Source: CALWZE01 sp964645785
GTDB taxonomy: Bacteria; Bacillota; Clostridia; Oscillospirales; Ruminococcaceae
DNA length: 64,000 bases
Direction of reading: 5' to 3'
Assembly (NCBI GenBank): GCA_964645785.1
Contig: CAZYAV010000002.1
Coordinates: 13,689 to 77,688 of the forward strand
The translations under genes and the position numbers were made by a program. A model generated the notes under the pieces. That model was not told the DNA's origin and did not search any database. It saw nothing but the letters and a program-made list of their open reading frames with translations. Every line of letters starts with the position of its first letter. Within the stretch, counting starts at the first letter, position 1. Below are positions 49,594-59,149 of the stretch, piece after piece.

Positions 49594-50072
49594 GCACGCC
49601 GCGCGCCGCAAAGGCGGGGCGGCGGGAAGCAGGCATGGCACCGCGGCCGCGTGGAGATTTTGCCGCCTTTTCCGCCGGTTCGCGCGCCTGAATGCCGCTA
49701 TTTTGATGCTGGCTTATGCGGCTCTTGTTTATGCCGGTGCGCGCAGGCGATGCGGCTCTGTGGAAGCGGCGGCGGACTGCCGGGACACGCGGCCGCAAGG
49801 CTTGGGATTTTTTACAAAAGCCCTGCCCTTCAGGCATTGCGGGCGGTTTGCCCGCGCTGCGCCCCGGAATTTTTCCATGGATTTTGCCCGGTCGGCGCGC
49901 GACGCCGTGGTTGATAAACGATTTAAGAAAGCCGCCCGTGCGCCCCGCAGCGGCCGGGGAAACGAGGCGGCCGACAGGCAGGCGCGATTTTACACGCAAA
50001 AACCCCTGCGGCTCCGGCAGGACAGTGCCGGATCGCGGGGGTTTTGGGTTATACGGAGGCGGCGAGCCGGGT
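49594..50072. other. 480-bp spacer
   Basis: No gene recognised. Ends with the bidirectional terminator at 49998-50045. Confidence 0.5.
49998..50045 (-). terminator. Bidirectional terminator
   Basis: AAAACCCC...GCG...CCGGCA pairs with TGCCGG...CGC...GGGGTTTT with small internal loops. T-runs occur on both strands. It ends the minus-strand gene at 50073. Confidence 0.85.
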
Positions 50073-50303
50073 CTACTGCGCGCGGTCGTCGTCCGCTTTG
50101 CCGGGCGCGCGTTTGCGGAGCTCGGCCAGGATAAGCCCGGTGCAGGTGACAACAACGACGCACAGATACAGGCAGATGCCGAAAACGCAGCTGAAGCCGT
50201 AGCCGCCCAGGCCGTTAAACAGGTTTGCCGCCAGGTCGGACACAGCGATTCCGCCAAGCGCGACGGCGATGCCCGCTAAAACAGATTGTCCAATTTTTTT
50301 CAT
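50073..50303 (-). CDS. Small two-pass membrane protein
   Basis: 76 residues. A hydrophobic N-terminal segment (SVLAGIAVALGGIAVSDLAA) and a second one (CVFGICLYLCVVVVTCTGLIL) are followed by a charged tail (ELRKRAPGKADDDRAQ). The first segment resembles the start of formate/nitrite transporters, but the rest is missing, so it may be a truncated relic or an independent small protein. GGAG lies about 10 bp before the ATG. Confidence 0.5.
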   Translation of the reverse strand: MKKIGQSVLAGIAVALGGIAVSDLAANLFNGLGGYGFSCVFGICLYLCVVVVTCTGLILAELRKRAPGKADDDRAQ

Positions 50304-50396
50304 CGGTTCCTCCCAAAAATTCGGTTGATTGCGCCGGTTTCCGCCCGCGCGCGTTTGCCCGCCCCTGCCCCGGCTGCGCGGGCTCTGCTTCGCGGC

Positions 50397-50825
50397 TTAC
50401 TGCGGCGTCTTGTCCGGCGGCCGGTGAACGGCGGCATCCGCCGCCTGCGCCGTCCGCAGGCCGCGCATCGCCGCATGCTCGCGCGCAAGCTCGTCGTGCA
50501 GTCGAACCGAGTCCCAGGCGGCGTTGTACTCGGTCACCATCGCCTTGAGCGCAACCGGCGGCAGCCGCAGGCGGCGCATCGACGCGAGGAAGAGGTCGAG
50601 CTGCGTGCGGCTGAAGCCGCTCATCACCAGCATCTCGTCCGCAAAGCCCGCCCCCGAATACGGCCCGGCCGGCTCGAAGCCCGCAAGCCCGGCGAGGTAG
50701 CCGATCGGGTGGGCGTATTCTGCGGGCAGAACCTCCCGGCAGGGAACGCCCATCTTCAGCAGGGCAAAGCGGATTTTGCTCCCCCGTTTGGATTGGCCGA
50801 AATTGTACAGCAGCACCGTTGCCAT
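50397..50825 (-). CDS. DUF3783-family protein
   Basis: 142 residues. The family pattern is visible: MATVLLYNF at the start, KIRFALLKMGVPCREV, FADEMLVMSGFSRTQLDLFL, LPPVALKAMVTEYNAAWDS, LHDELAREHAAM. No catalytic residues are known for the family and its role is unknown. Soluble, with a low-complexity Ala-rich tail. The next gene upstream is an esterase 93 bp away on the same strand. Confidence 0.75.
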   Translation of the reverse strand: MATVLLYNFGQSKRGSKIRFALLKMGVPCREVLPAEYAHPIGYLAGLAGFEPAGPYSGAGFADEMLVMSGFSRTQLDLFLASMRRLRLPPVALKAMVTEYNAAWDSVRLHDELAREHAAMRGLRTAQAADAAVHRPPDKTPQ

Positions 50826-50918
50826 GCAGCATCTCTCCTTTTGCGTATCCGCGCCGGGCGGCCGCCGGCGCGCGGTTCCATAAACGGGCGGGTTTCCCCA
50901 AAAGCGCCGCCCGCGCGG

Positions 50919-51596
50919 CTACGGCTCGTCCCCGCCGCCCGGCCGCACGATGGCGTCGATGCCCCGCGCAATCCGCGCCGGGACATCCTGAAAGTGCCCG
51001 CCCGGGTTCATCTCGAACGCGATCTGCATCCCCGCGTCCCGGAAGATATCCGCCACCCGGCGGGTGCAGTCCTCCACCGCCGCCATGCGCGGGTTTTTCG
51101 TGCGGCGTTCCCGGTCGCCCAGCGAGAGATACACCCGCCGCAGGCCGCCGAACGGCGGCTTCAGGCTGTCGGCAAACCCGTCGAACCAGAGCGAGCCGGA
51201 TATGGACGCGGCGCCGTCGAACAGCGTGCACCGGCTGCCGCCCCACAGCGCAAACAGCCCGGCCAGGGAGTACCCGGCAAGGCAGCGGGTCTGCGGCTGT
51301 ATCCCGAGCGCCCGCTCCGCCGCCGGGACAATCTCCTGCGTCAGCCGCCGCAGATAGCTGTCCGCCCGGCCGCCAAACGCCCCGCCGCCCCGGAACGCCG
51401 CCGGCGCAGGCCAGGGGGAGAGGTCGCTGTTCCAGTCCACCCCGCAGATTGCGGCGAGCGCGGGCTTCGGTTCCCGCAGCAGCGCCCAGATCTGCGCCGC
51501 CTCCTGCTCAAACAGGGTGCAGTAGACAACGGCGGGGCGCGCCCCGGCATAGAGCGAGACCGTGCAGCCGCCCGCCTGTCCTGTTATCGGTTCCAT
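50919..51596 (-). CDS. Putative alpha/beta-hydrolase esterase (esterase D/Fes-like)
   Basis: 225 residues, no signal peptide. The nucleophile elbow is LAGYSLAGLFALW with Ser near residue 110; a candidate acid is in LSLGDRERRTK and the catalytic His in NPGGHFQDV near the end. The N-terminal half has the VVYCTLFEQEAAQIW and WNSDLSPWPA segments of the putative-esterase family that hydrolyse S-formylglutathione, siderophore or sugar esters. Substrate unknown. It may be co-transcribed with the DUF3783 gene. Confidence 0.75.
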   Translation of the reverse strand: MEPITGQAGGCTVSLYAGARPAVVYCTLFEQEAAQIWALLREPKPALAAICGVDWNSDLSPWPAPAAFRGGGAFGGRADSYLRRLTQEIVPAAERALGIQPQTRCLAGYSLAGLFALWGGSRCTLFDGAASISGSLWFDGFADSLKPPFGGLRRVYLSLGDRERRTKNPRMAAVEDCTRRVADIFRDAGMQIAFEMNPGGHFQDVPARIARGIDAIVRPGGGDEP

Positions 51597-51801
51597 TTAC
51601 ACCGCCCCTTTCTTCTCCCTACGCGCAAGCCGAATCCTCAACGACCGCCGCGCGCCGTACCCGAACGGGAGCAGTCTCCGCCCGCCCCGCCGGCTCGCGG
51701 GGAAACGCAGCGCCCCGGCAGACGGCGCAGGCTTTGGTTCGGACACAGGCCGCCGGAATCCCCGCCGCAATACAGCGGCCAGGCCGGCGCAAACGCGCCC
51801 G

Positions 51802-53349
51802 CTATTTATCCCGCCGGAAAAAGCCCGAAAAGCCCTGCTTGCCCGCCGGCTTCTGCGCGGCGGGCTGGCCGCGGCGGTTCTTTGCGCCGCCGGTGTTGAA
51901 CCGCACCCGCTGGCTGCGCGCCTTTTCGTTGACGCCGGTTTTCAGGGTGACGGTGAACTCGGTGTATTCGCCAAGCTCGCTTTGGGCGCAGACCTCGCCG
52001 CCCATGCGCTGCACCAGGTTTTTGACGATGTACAGCCCAAGGCCGGTGCCGGTGCGGTCGAGGCTGCGGCTCTTGTCCGTCTTATAAAAGCGGTCGAAAA
52101 TCGAATCCAGCTCCTCCGCGGCGATGCCGTCCCCGCTGTTGCGCACCCGGATAAAGGTCTTTGGCCCCTCGGCGTCAACCGTGACCGAGATGGAGCCGCC
52201 CTCGGGGGTGAATTTGATCGCGTTGTCGATGAGGTTATACAGCACCTGATAGAGCATGTCGCTGTCGCACAGCACAAACCGCGCGCGGGTGTCCAGGTCG
52301 CTTATGCGGATGTTCTTTTCGGCAAACCGCCGCTCAGCGCTGCACATGACCGAGAGCACAACGTCCCACGCGTTGTAGTTGACGATGGTCGCGGTCAGCT
52401 TGCCCTCCTCCATGCGGGAGAGGTCGAGCAGGGAGGTTGTCAGGCGGGACAGCCGCTTGACCTCGTCCGAGACAATCTCAAGATAATACGACTGCCGCGC
52501 GGGCGGGATGGTGCCGTCCAGGATGCCGTCGATATACCCGCCGATGGTGGTCATCGGGGTGCGCAGATCGTGCGAGACGCTCGCGACGAAGTTGCGGCGC
52601 TGCGCCTCAAATTTGGACAGCGAATCGGCCATGTTGTTGAACGCCTTGCCGACGTTTGCGATTTCGTCGTCCCCGTCCACCACAACCCGCGCCGTAAAAT
52701 CGCCCGAGCCGAACTTTTCCACCGCGTTGGAGATGTCGCGCAGCGGGTTGGTCAGCCGTTTGGTGGCATAGTAGATGATGGCGGACGAGCAGATCATCAT
52801 CGCGCCGCTGGACACAAGGAAGGTGAGCAGCAGGTCAAGCAGGAAGGAGACAAGCGGGGTGATGGGGGTGGAGGTAAAGACAAACGCCACCGGCTTCCCG
52901 TCCATCAGAACCGGCAGCCCGTAAATATAGCTGCCCTTGTTGTGCAAAAAGCCGTTGATGTAGTCGGCGCTGGAATAGCTGCTGCGGCGCATCAGGATGG
53001 AGATCACCTTTTCGGGTATCCGCTTGGGATGGGTGCACGCCGCGCCCTCGGTGCACACAAGCAGGTTGCCCTGCGCGTCGGTCATGAACACGGTCACGCC
53101 GGTGCTCTCGTTGATGAGCGCAAACTCGTCAAACAGGCGGCCGTCCGCAAGATAGCCGCTGCCCGTGACGATCATGCCCTCGCTGGCGCTCTGCTGCGCG
53201 CGCTCGGCCGCGCTGCGCAGCGCGGCCTCCCGCTCCTCCGTAAAATTCTGCGCGGAGAAATAGAGCAGCGCCACCCCCAGCAGCACCGTGCACATCACCA
53301 GCGTCATCGCAAAGGTCACGACATATCGTTTAAACAGTCCGTCTTTCAT
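51802..53349 (-). CDS. Membrane sensor histidine kinase (HAMP-HisKA-HATPase)
   Basis: 515 residues. Membrane segments lie near 8-32 and 165-195 around an extracellular sensor of about 130 residues, followed by HAMP (about 195-248). The phospho-His is His260 in SVSHDLRTPMT. The ATPase has NLIDNAIKFTPEG, DGIAAEELDSIF and GTGLGLYIVKNL. A basic tail with KKPAGKQ-type repeats (residues about 480-515) is extra. It lies 138 bp after the response regulator and is probably in the same operon. Signal unknown. Confidence 0.95.
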   Translation of the reverse strand: MKDGLFKRYVVTFAMTLVMCTVLLGVALLYFSAQNFTEEREAALRSAAERAQQSASEGMIVTGSGYLADGRLFDEFALINESTGVTVFMTDAQGNLLVCTEGAACTHPKRIPEKVISILMRRSSYSSADYINGFLHNKGSYIYGLPVLMDGKPVAFVFTSTPITPLVSFLLDLLLTFLVSSGAMMICSSAIIYYATKRLTNPLRDISNAVEKFGSGDFTARVVVDGDDEIANVGKAFNNMADSLSKFEAQRRNFVASVSHDLRTPMTTIGGYIDGILDGTIPPARQSYYLEIVSDEVKRLSRLTTSLLDLSRMEEGKLTATIVNYNAWDVVLSVMCSAERRFAEKNIRISDLDTRARFVLCDSDMLYQVLYNLIDNAIKFTPEGGSISVTVDAEGPKTFIRVRNSGDGIAAEELDSIFDRFYKTDKSRSLDRTGTGLGLYIVKNLVQRMGGEVCAQSELGEYTEFTVTLKTGVNEKARSQRVRFNTGGAKNRRGQPAAQKPAGKQGFSGFFRRDK

Positions 53350-53487
53350 ACAAACTCCGCGTTATGCGTATTCTTGAGCGAAGCGGATGCCCCGCGCGGG
53401 CGCAAACCGGCGCCCCGGCCTTCACGGGGCGAGACGCCGCGGCGCCCGGTTATGCGCCGCGCCCCCTGCGCCGCCCGCATCGGCCGC

Positions 53488-54174
53488 TCAGCCCGCCTTG
53501 ACCTCGAATTTATACCCCACGCCCCAGACCGTTTTCAGCTCCCACTGATCCGAGACGCCCTCCAGCTTTTCGCGCAGCCGCTTGACGTGGACGTCCACCG
53601 TGCGGCTGTCCCCGAAATACTCGAACCCCCACACCTCGTCCAGCAGCTGGTCGCGGGTAAACACCCGGTTGGGGTTTTTGGCCAGGTGGTAGAGCAGCTC
53701 CAGCTCCTTGGGCGGGGTGTCGACCTTGACGCCGTCCACCACCAGCTCGTACTTGACGATGTTGACAATCAGCTTGTCGTACCGCACCTCGCCCTCGCTC
53801 GACGCGCCCTCGCTGCGCCGTAGCACGGCCTTGACCCGCGCGACCACCTCCTTGGTGTCGAACGGCTTGACGACGTAATCGTCCGCGCCCAGCTCCAGCC
53901 CCATGACCTTGTCGAAGGTCTCGCCCTTGGCGGTCAGCAGGATGATGGGCACCTTGCTGAATTCCCGAATCTGCCGCACGGCCTCCCAGCCGTCCACCTT
54001 GGGCATCATGATGTCCAGCAGCACCAGCGCGGGCGAATTCCGCTTGACCGATTCAACCGCCTGCTCGCCGTCGTAGGCCATCAGCACCTCAAAGCCCTCT
54101 TTGTCCAGATAGAGCCGCAGCAGCTCGCATATATTTTTTTCGTCGTCCACAACGAGGATTTTAATTCCGTTCAT
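53488..54174 (-). CDS. OmpR-family response regulator
   Basis: 228 residues from the ATG at 54174 (AAGGAG 8 bp upstream). The receiver has VVDDEKNI at the start, phospho-Asp in LVLLDIMMPKVDGW, LTAKGE, and GADDYVVKPFDTKEVVARV. The winged-helix output domain has TPPKELELLYHLAKNPNRVFTR, YFGDSRTVDVHVKRLREKL and VWGVGYKF. It is the likely partner of the kinase encoded next. Divergent from ychF. Confidence 0.96.
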   Translation of the reverse strand: MNGIKILVVDDEKNICELLRLYLDKEGFEVLMAYDGEQAVESVKRNSPALVLLDIMMPKVDGWEAVRQIREFSKVPIILLTAKGETFDKVMGLELGADDYVVKPFDTKEVVARVKAVLRRSEGASSEGEVRYDKLIVNIVKYELVVDGVKVDTPPKELELLYHLAKNPNRVFTRDQLLDEVWGFEYFGDSRTVDVHVKRLREKLEGVSDQWELKTVWGVGYKFEVKAG

Positions 54175-54313
54175 TTCGCGCTCCTTTATCTTCGTCCGCC
54201 CGGCCAAAGCCCCGGACATAATCGGGCGCTGCCGCCCGTTTCGACTGCGCCGCGCACACCGGCCGCCCGGCTTTATTTTATCACGGGCTTTTGAACATTC
54301 TGTGACCGCGCGG

Positions 54314-54342
54314 TTGCCCCAAAACAGATTATAATATATAAT
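54314..54342 (+). promoter_or_regulatory. Promoter of ychF
   Basis: TTGCCC (54314-54319), 17-bp spacer, TATAAT (54337-54342). A second TATAAT overlaps upstream at 54330-54335. Confidence 0.65.
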
Positions 54343-54384
54343 GTTGCTGTTAAACAAGAAAAACAGAGCAAAAGAGGGTTTGCC

Positions 54385-55482
54385 ATGAAGTTAGGGATCG
54401 TCGGGCTGCCGAACGTCGGCAAAAGCACCCTGTTCAACGCCATCACCAACGCGGGCGCGCAGTCGGCCAACTATCCGTTTTGCACCATCGAGCCAAACGT
54501 CGGCATGGTCGCCGTGCCGGACGCCCGGTTGGACAGGCTGGCCGAGATGTATCACCCCAAAAAATACACCCCCGCCACCATCGAGTTTGTGGATATCGCC
54601 GGGCTGGTCAAGGGCGCGAGCAAGGGGGAGGGGCTGGGCAACAAGTTCCTGTCCCACATCCGGGAGGTCGATGCGATTGTGCACGTGGTGCGCTGCTTTG
54701 AATCGACCGAGATCATCCATGTGGACGGCTCGGTCGACCCCATCCGGGACATCGACGTCATCGACCTGGAGCTGATTCTCTCCGACCTCGAGCTGGTGCA
54801 GCGCCGGATCGACCGCACCGCCAAGGCGCTGAAGGGGGACAAAAAGCTACAGCGGGAGCTGGATTTCCTCAAGGAGCTGGAGGCACATCTCTCCGCGGGG
54901 AACAGCGCCCGCAGCATCGAGGCGGCGGACGAGACCGCGCAGGCCGTGCTGGCCGATATGCCGCTGCTTTCGGCCAAGCCGGTGATTTACTGCGCGAACC
55001 TGTCGGACGACGACCTGTTCGGCGGCGCCGGGCAGAACCCGCACTATTGCCGGGTGTGCGAGCGCGCCGCGACGCAGGGCGCGGAGGTGGTGGCCGTCTG
55101 CGCCCAGGCCGAGCAGGAGATTGCGGGGCTTAGCGGGGAGGAGCGCCGCGCCTTCCTGGCCGACCTGGGGGTGGAGCAGAGCGGGCTGGACAAGCTGATT
55201 CAGGCGAGCTACTCGCTGCTCGGCCTCATCTCCTTCCTGACGGCCGGCGAGCCGGAGGTGCGCGCCTGGACCATCCGCAAGGGCACCAGAGCGCCGCAGG
55301 CGGCCGGGAAAATTCACAGCGACTTTGAGCGCGGCTTCATCCGCGCCGAAATTGTCGCGTTCGACGACCTCATGGCCTGCGGCTCGCTCGCGGCCGCGCG
55401 GGAAAAGGGACTTGTGCGCAGCGAGGGCAAGGAATACGTCATGCAGGACGGCGACGTGACCCTCTTCCGCTTCAACGTCTGA
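54385..55482 (+). CDS. ychF: Redox-regulated ATPase YchF
   Basis: 365 residues, normal length. Obg-like P-loop protein that binds the ribosome and prefers ATP. G1 is GLPNVGKSTLFN, G3 is DIAGLVKGASKGEGLGNKF, and the G4 region is ANLSDDD, not NKxD, as in the ATP-using subgroup. A coiled arm (about 120-200) and a C-terminal TGS domain (from about 280, AWTIRKGTRAPQAAGKIHSD) complete it. GAGGG precedes the ATG. Confidence 0.97.
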   Translation: MKLGIVGLPNVGKSTLFNAITNAGAQSANYPFCTIEPNVGMVAVPDARLDRLAEMYHPKKYTPATIEFVDIAGLVKGASKGEGLGNKFLSHIREVDAIVHVVRCFESTEIIHVDGSVDPIRDIDVIDLELILSDLELVQRRIDRTAKALKGDKKLQRELDFLKELEAHLSAGNSARSIEAADETAQAVLADMPLLSAKPVIYCANLSDDDLFGGAGQNPHYCRVCERAATQGAEVVAVCAQAEQEIAGLSGEERRAFLADLGVEQSGLDKLIQASYSLLGLISFLTAGEPEVRAWTIRKGTRAPQAAGKIHSDFERGFIRAEIVAFDDLMACGSLAAAREKGLVRSEGKEYVMQDGDVTLFRFNV

Positions 55483-55877
55483 TAAGCGGTGCCGGGCATG
55501 GCAAAGGCGCGGCGGGCAAGCCCTGCGTGCGGGGGTAATGTGCAGTGCCGCGGGCAAAGCGGGACGTGCCCCGGCGCGCTGTCCGCATAAAATCCCGGCT
55601 GCGCGGGTATGGGGCGATATGCAGGGCAAAGCGGCCGCCCGTGTCCGGCTCCGGGGCGCTTCTGCCGCGGCCGGTTCCTCGCGTTGCTTTGCGGCGGCGC
55701 TTTCCCCGGACGGCTCGGGAGCTTCACCGGATGGCCGAAATTGCGGGAGGCGCGGCCGGAGCCGTGCAGAACGCCGTCTGCGGCGGGAAAAAACAGCTCG
55801 CCCTTTTTGCGCGGCGCAGCCCCCAAAAGGGGCGTCCAAAAATCCCACACCTCGATACAATAAAAGGAGAAAGAAAG
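55483..55877. other. 395-bp spacer, nothing recognised
   Basis: GC-rich, with two similar short stretches (GCAGTGCCGCGGGCAAAGCGG near 55542 and GCAGGGCAAAGCGG near 55621). No terminator for ychF was found. Confidence 0.4.
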
Positions 55878-56567
55878 ATGAAACTCGCTATTGTTTGCGC
55901 GATGGACGACGAGATCCGGCTGCTGCGCGAAAGGATGGAGAACCCCGAGAGCACCGAGCGCGCCGGCATCCGCATCACGACCGGGACGCTGTGCGGCGCG
56001 CAGGTCATGCTCTGCCTGGGCGGCATCGGCAAGGCCAACGCGGCGGCGACCGCGCAGTACGCCATCTGCACGTTTGACCCCGACCGACTGGTCAACATCG
56101 GGCTTGCGGGCAACTGCACCGGGACGCTGCCGCTGGGCGGCGCGGTGTTGGCGGATAAGCTCGTCTACCACGATTTTGACATGAAAATCGCGGCGGAGGA
56201 TCCGCCCCGAACCGAATTCTACACCCCCGACCCCGCCCTGGCCGCGCTGGCGGCGTCGGTCTGCGAGGGGCTGGACATCCCCTTTGTCCGCGGCACGGTC
56301 GCGACCGGCGACCAGTTCATTCAGGACGAGCAGGTCAAGAACGACATCGTCGCACGGACGGGGGCGGCGGCCGTCGAGATGGAGGGGGCGGCGTTCGCCC
56401 ACATCTGCCAGAAAAACGGCAAGCCGTATCTCAACATCAAGATCATGTCGGACAACGCCGGGGACGGCGCGCTGGACGACTTCCACGCCTCGCTGTCGAT
56501 GGCGGATTACTGCGCGCGCTCGGTCTCGATCCTTGCGGGGATTGCGGCGGGGCTGGCCAACGGCTGA
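55878..56567 (+). CDS. mtnN: 5'-Methylthioadenosine/S-adenosylhomocysteine nucleosidase
   Basis: 229 residues from the ATG at 55878 (AAAGGAG 8 bp upstream). Cleaves adenine from MTA and SAH, linking to adenine salvage; adenine deaminase lies 4 kb away. Seen: IVCAMDDEIRLLRERM, LGGIGKANAAATAQYAI, NIGLAGNC, GTVATGDQFI, the ribose-binding Glu in AVEMEGAAFAHIC, and the catalytic-Asp region IMSDNAGDGA. Confidence 0.93.
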   Translation: MKLAIVCAMDDEIRLLRERMENPESTERAGIRITTGTLCGAQVMLCLGGIGKANAAATAQYAICTFDPDRLVNIGLAGNCTGTLPLGGAVLADKLVYHDFDMKIAAEDPPRTEFYTPDPALAALAASVCEGLDIPFVRGTVATGDQFIQDEQVKNDIVARTGAAAVEMEGAAFAHICQKNGKPYLNIKIMSDNAGDGALDDFHASLSMADYCARSVSILAGIAAGLANG

Positions 56568-56586
56568 GCGCCGCGCGCAAAATCGA

Positions 56587-56614
56587 AAAAAGCCCCCGGC
56601 TCTGCCGGGGGCTT
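56587..56614 (-). terminator. Hairpin with minus-strand T-run
   Basis: AAGCCCCCGGC pairs with GCCGGGGGCTT; TTTTTT follows on the minus strand only. It may end the minus-strand SDR gene, or cap the nucleosidase message. Confidence 0.6.
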
Positions 56615-56731
56615 CGCCGTCCCCGCAGGGAAACGGCGGGGAACAGGGCGGCGCGGCCGCTTAGCCGTTGCGGGCGTCTGCCGGGTCGCGCGCCGCGGGA
56701 AAGACCCGACCCCACCGCGCGGCGGATAAAC

Positions 56732-56781
56732 GAACCCGGCGTCTGCCCCGCTAAAGCAGCGGACAGGCGCCGGGTTTTTCA
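56732..56781 (+). terminator. Terminator with plus-strand T-run
   Basis: GAACCCGGCGTCTGCCCCGCT pairs imperfectly with AGCGGACAGGCGCCGGGTT, then TTTTT. It lies between the convergent nucleosidase and SDR genes. Confidence 0.7.
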
Positions 56782-56953
56782 TGCCGCAAAACGGCGCGGC
56801 TTTACCCGCACCCGCGCAACGGCCGCCTGTCCGCAAGCCCGGCCTTTCACAAAAGCGGGCGCAGGGACGGGCAGCTTGAATATTGACCCGCCGCCGGGCA
56901 GCCGGCCGGAACCCCTGCCGGGCGGCTATTGCTCAAAATGCCGGCTTTCCCGC

Positions 56954-57739
56954 TCAATACACCTTGCCGACAAGCCAGTTGAGCGCCCGCGCGGGCAGGA
57001 ATTTGGCGAGCAGCACAAAGAATTTGTACTTGGTTCCCGCGGTGTAGAGCGGGCGCGGGCTGCGCGCGTCCGCGGCCTTGAGCAGCACCGCCGCAACCAC
57101 CTCGGGCGGCATCCCGCCCAGCTCGTCCTTCTCCATCGCGCCGACCGCCCGCTCGATCTGCGCGCCGTAAATCTCCTGCCCGGCCGTCGATTTCTGCCGG
57201 GCGGCGGTGAAGCCGGTTCGGGCGTCCCCGGGCATCACGGCGCAGACCTTGATCCCCTGCGGCCGCACCTCGTTGGCGAGCGCGAGGGTCAGCGAATTGA
57301 CGGCGGCCTTGCTGGCCGAATAGAACGCCTGGAACGGGATGGCGACCGGCGCGGCGACCGAGCTTGTGTTGACAATCCGCGGGTTGCCGCTTTTGCGCAG
57401 ATAGGGCAGCGCCGCCTTGCAGCAGTGGAAGGTTCCGAAAAAGTTGACGTCGATGATTTTGCGCGCGTGCTCCTCGGGGGTGAATTCGATTGCGCCCGAA
57501 ATGCCCATCCCGGCATTGTTGACCAGCAGGTCGATCCGCCCCTGCTCGACGCCGACCTGCGCCATGGCCGCGTCGACCTGCGCCTGGTCGGTCACGTCGG
57601 CGGTGAGGTGCCGCACGCCCGGCGCGCCCTGCCCGCCCCGGCTGAGTTCATACACGACGTCGCCGCGCGCGGCGAACATCCCCGCGGCCGCCCTGCCGAT
57701 GCCGCTGCTTCCCCCGGTGATGACAACAACCCTGCCCAT
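56954..57739 (-). CDS. Short-chain dehydrogenase/reductase
   Basis: 261 residues from the ATG at 57739 (GGAGG 6 bp upstream). Classical SDR: cofactor motif VVITGGSSGIGRAAA, NNAGMGISGAIE, and the catalytic Ser-Tyr-Lys in TSSVAAPVAIPFQAFYSASK. The FVLLAKFLPARALNWLVGK tail is hydrophobic and could touch the membrane. Substrate unknown. It is divergent from the DUF4317 gene. Confidence 0.93.
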   Translation of the reverse strand: MGRVVVITGGSSGIGRAAAGMFAARGDVVYELSRGGQGAPGVRHLTADVTDQAQVDAAMAQVGVEQGRIDLLVNNAGMGISGAIEFTPEEHARKIIDVNFFGTFHCCKAALPYLRKSGNPRIVNTSSVAAPVAIPFQAFYSASKAAVNSLTLALANEVRPQGIKVCAVMPGDARTGFTAARQKSTAGQEIYGAQIERAVGAMEKDELGGMPPEVVAAVLLKAADARSPRPLYTAGTKYKFFVLLAKFLPARALNWLVGKVY

Positions 57740-57903
57740 AAATCCTCCGTCCTTTCCAACGCCGCGCGGCGTCTTGCACAAATCGGGCGCGCCTGTCCGG
57801 CAGACCCGGCGGCCTGCGCCCAAAAGAGTTTCCGCAGCTATTGTACCACAGAATCCGGGTTTGTGCGGCGGATAGTTTGCCTGGCGGCGCGCGCAAATTT
57901 CGG

Positions 57904-57933
57904 TTGGTTTTCGGCCGGCCGCCGTGTTACAAT
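57904..57933 (+). promoter_or_regulatory. Promoter of the DUF4317 gene
   Basis: TTGGTT (57904-57909), 18-bp spacer ending in TGT, TACAAT (57928-57933). Confidence 0.6.
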
Positions 57934-57997
57934 AAAGACCGCGCCGGGCTTCCGCGCAAAAAGGGAGCCGCGGGAACAAACAGAAGGGATAAAGGCG

Positions 57998-59149
57998 ATG
58001 AATGACAAAGAGGTATCCGAGCTGCGGCGCAGACTGCGCCCGGAAGGGAACAATATCAGCCATATTTACGGCTGCTATCTGAACGAGCGGCGGGAGATTC
58101 TGTCGGTATTTGACCAGCCGCTTGTCTCAGCGCCGGCCGAGGAGGTTGAAAAATACCTCGCGCTGCTCAAAAAGACCATGTCGGGGGCGCTGGGCAAAAA
58201 CCTGCTGGAGCTCTCCTTTACAACCGAGCAGGTGGTCGGCGGGGAACCGCACCATCTGCTGATGACCCTGCGCAATTCCGCGCTGCGGGACGAGGAGGCG
58301 CGAACCCGGTTCTTTCAGCGGGTAATCGACGGGGTGACGGTGGAGGGGAACTGCCTTGTGCTGCTTGCGTCGGACAGCTACGACATCCCCTTCCGCGGCC
58401 GGGACGGGCAGGGGCTGGCGGACGCGTCCGGCGAGATGTTCTCCTACATCCTGTGTGCGGTCTGCCCGGTCAAGCCGACCAAGCCGGCGCTGCGCTATTG
58501 CGCGGAGGACAGCGCGTTCCACAGCCGCCTTGCGGATTGGATTGTCTCGCCGCCGGAATACGGCTTTGTCTTCCCCGCGTTTGACGACCGCAGCGCGAAC
58601 CTCTACGGCGCGCTGTATTACACAAGGGACACGGCGGACGTGCACGACGCGTTTATCGACGCCGTCCTCGGCGCCGCGCCGCCCATGCCCCCCGCGGAGC
58701 AGAAGGAGACCTTCCGGACCGTGCTGGGCGACGCGCTCGGCGAGCAGTGCAGCCTGGACACGGTGCGCACCGTCCACAACGGCATCACCGCGGCGGTGGC
58801 GGCGCATAAGGAGAACAGGGAGAAAGAGCCGCTCGTCTTTTCCAAATACGAGGTGCGGGACATGCTGGAGGATGCGGGCGTGCCGGACGAGCAGGTCGCG
58901 GCGTTTGCCCAAAAATTTGACGAGCAGTTCGGCGCCGAGGCCGCACTGCCGCCCAAAAACCTGATTGACCCCCGCGCGTTCCGGCTCCAGACGCCGGACG
59001 TGCAGATCAAGGTCAACCCGGCGCGCACCGACCTCGTCGAGACCCGGACGATCGACGGGCGGCAGTACATCCTTGTGAGCGTCGAGGGCGGGGTCGAGGT
59101 CAACGGCGTGGCCGTTCACATCCCCGCCGCAGAAAAGGCGGAGGTCTGA
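57998..59149 (+). CDS. DUF4317-family protein
   Basis: 383 residues from the ATG at 57998. Soluble, with no signal peptide. The family start MNDKEVSELRRRLRPEGNNISHIYGCYLNERREI is clear (split here by length: MNDKEVSELRRRL, then NISHIYGCYLN). So are the later blocks SYDIPFRGRDGQ, ADWIVSPPEYGFVFPAFDDR and CSLDTVRTVH. It is widespread in Clostridia with no known function. No operon partner. Confidence 0.85.
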   Translation: MNDKEVSELRRRLRPEGNNISHIYGCYLNERREILSVFDQPLVSAPAEEVEKYLALLKKTMSGALGKNLLELSFTTEQVVGGEPHHLLMTLRNSALRDEEARTRFFQRVIDGVTVEGNCLVLLASDSYDIPFRGRDGQGLADASGEMFSYILCAVCPVKPTKPALRYCAEDSAFHSRLADWIVSPPEYGFVFPAFDDRSANLYGALYYTRDTADVHDAFIDAVLGAAPPMPPAEQKETFRTVLGDALGEQCSLDTVRTVHNGITAAVAAHKENREKEPLVFSKYEVRDMLEDAGVPDEQVAAFAQKFDEQFGAEAALPPKNLIDPRAFRLQTPDVQIKVNPARTDLVETRTIDGRQYILVSVEGGVEVNGVAVHIPAAEKAEV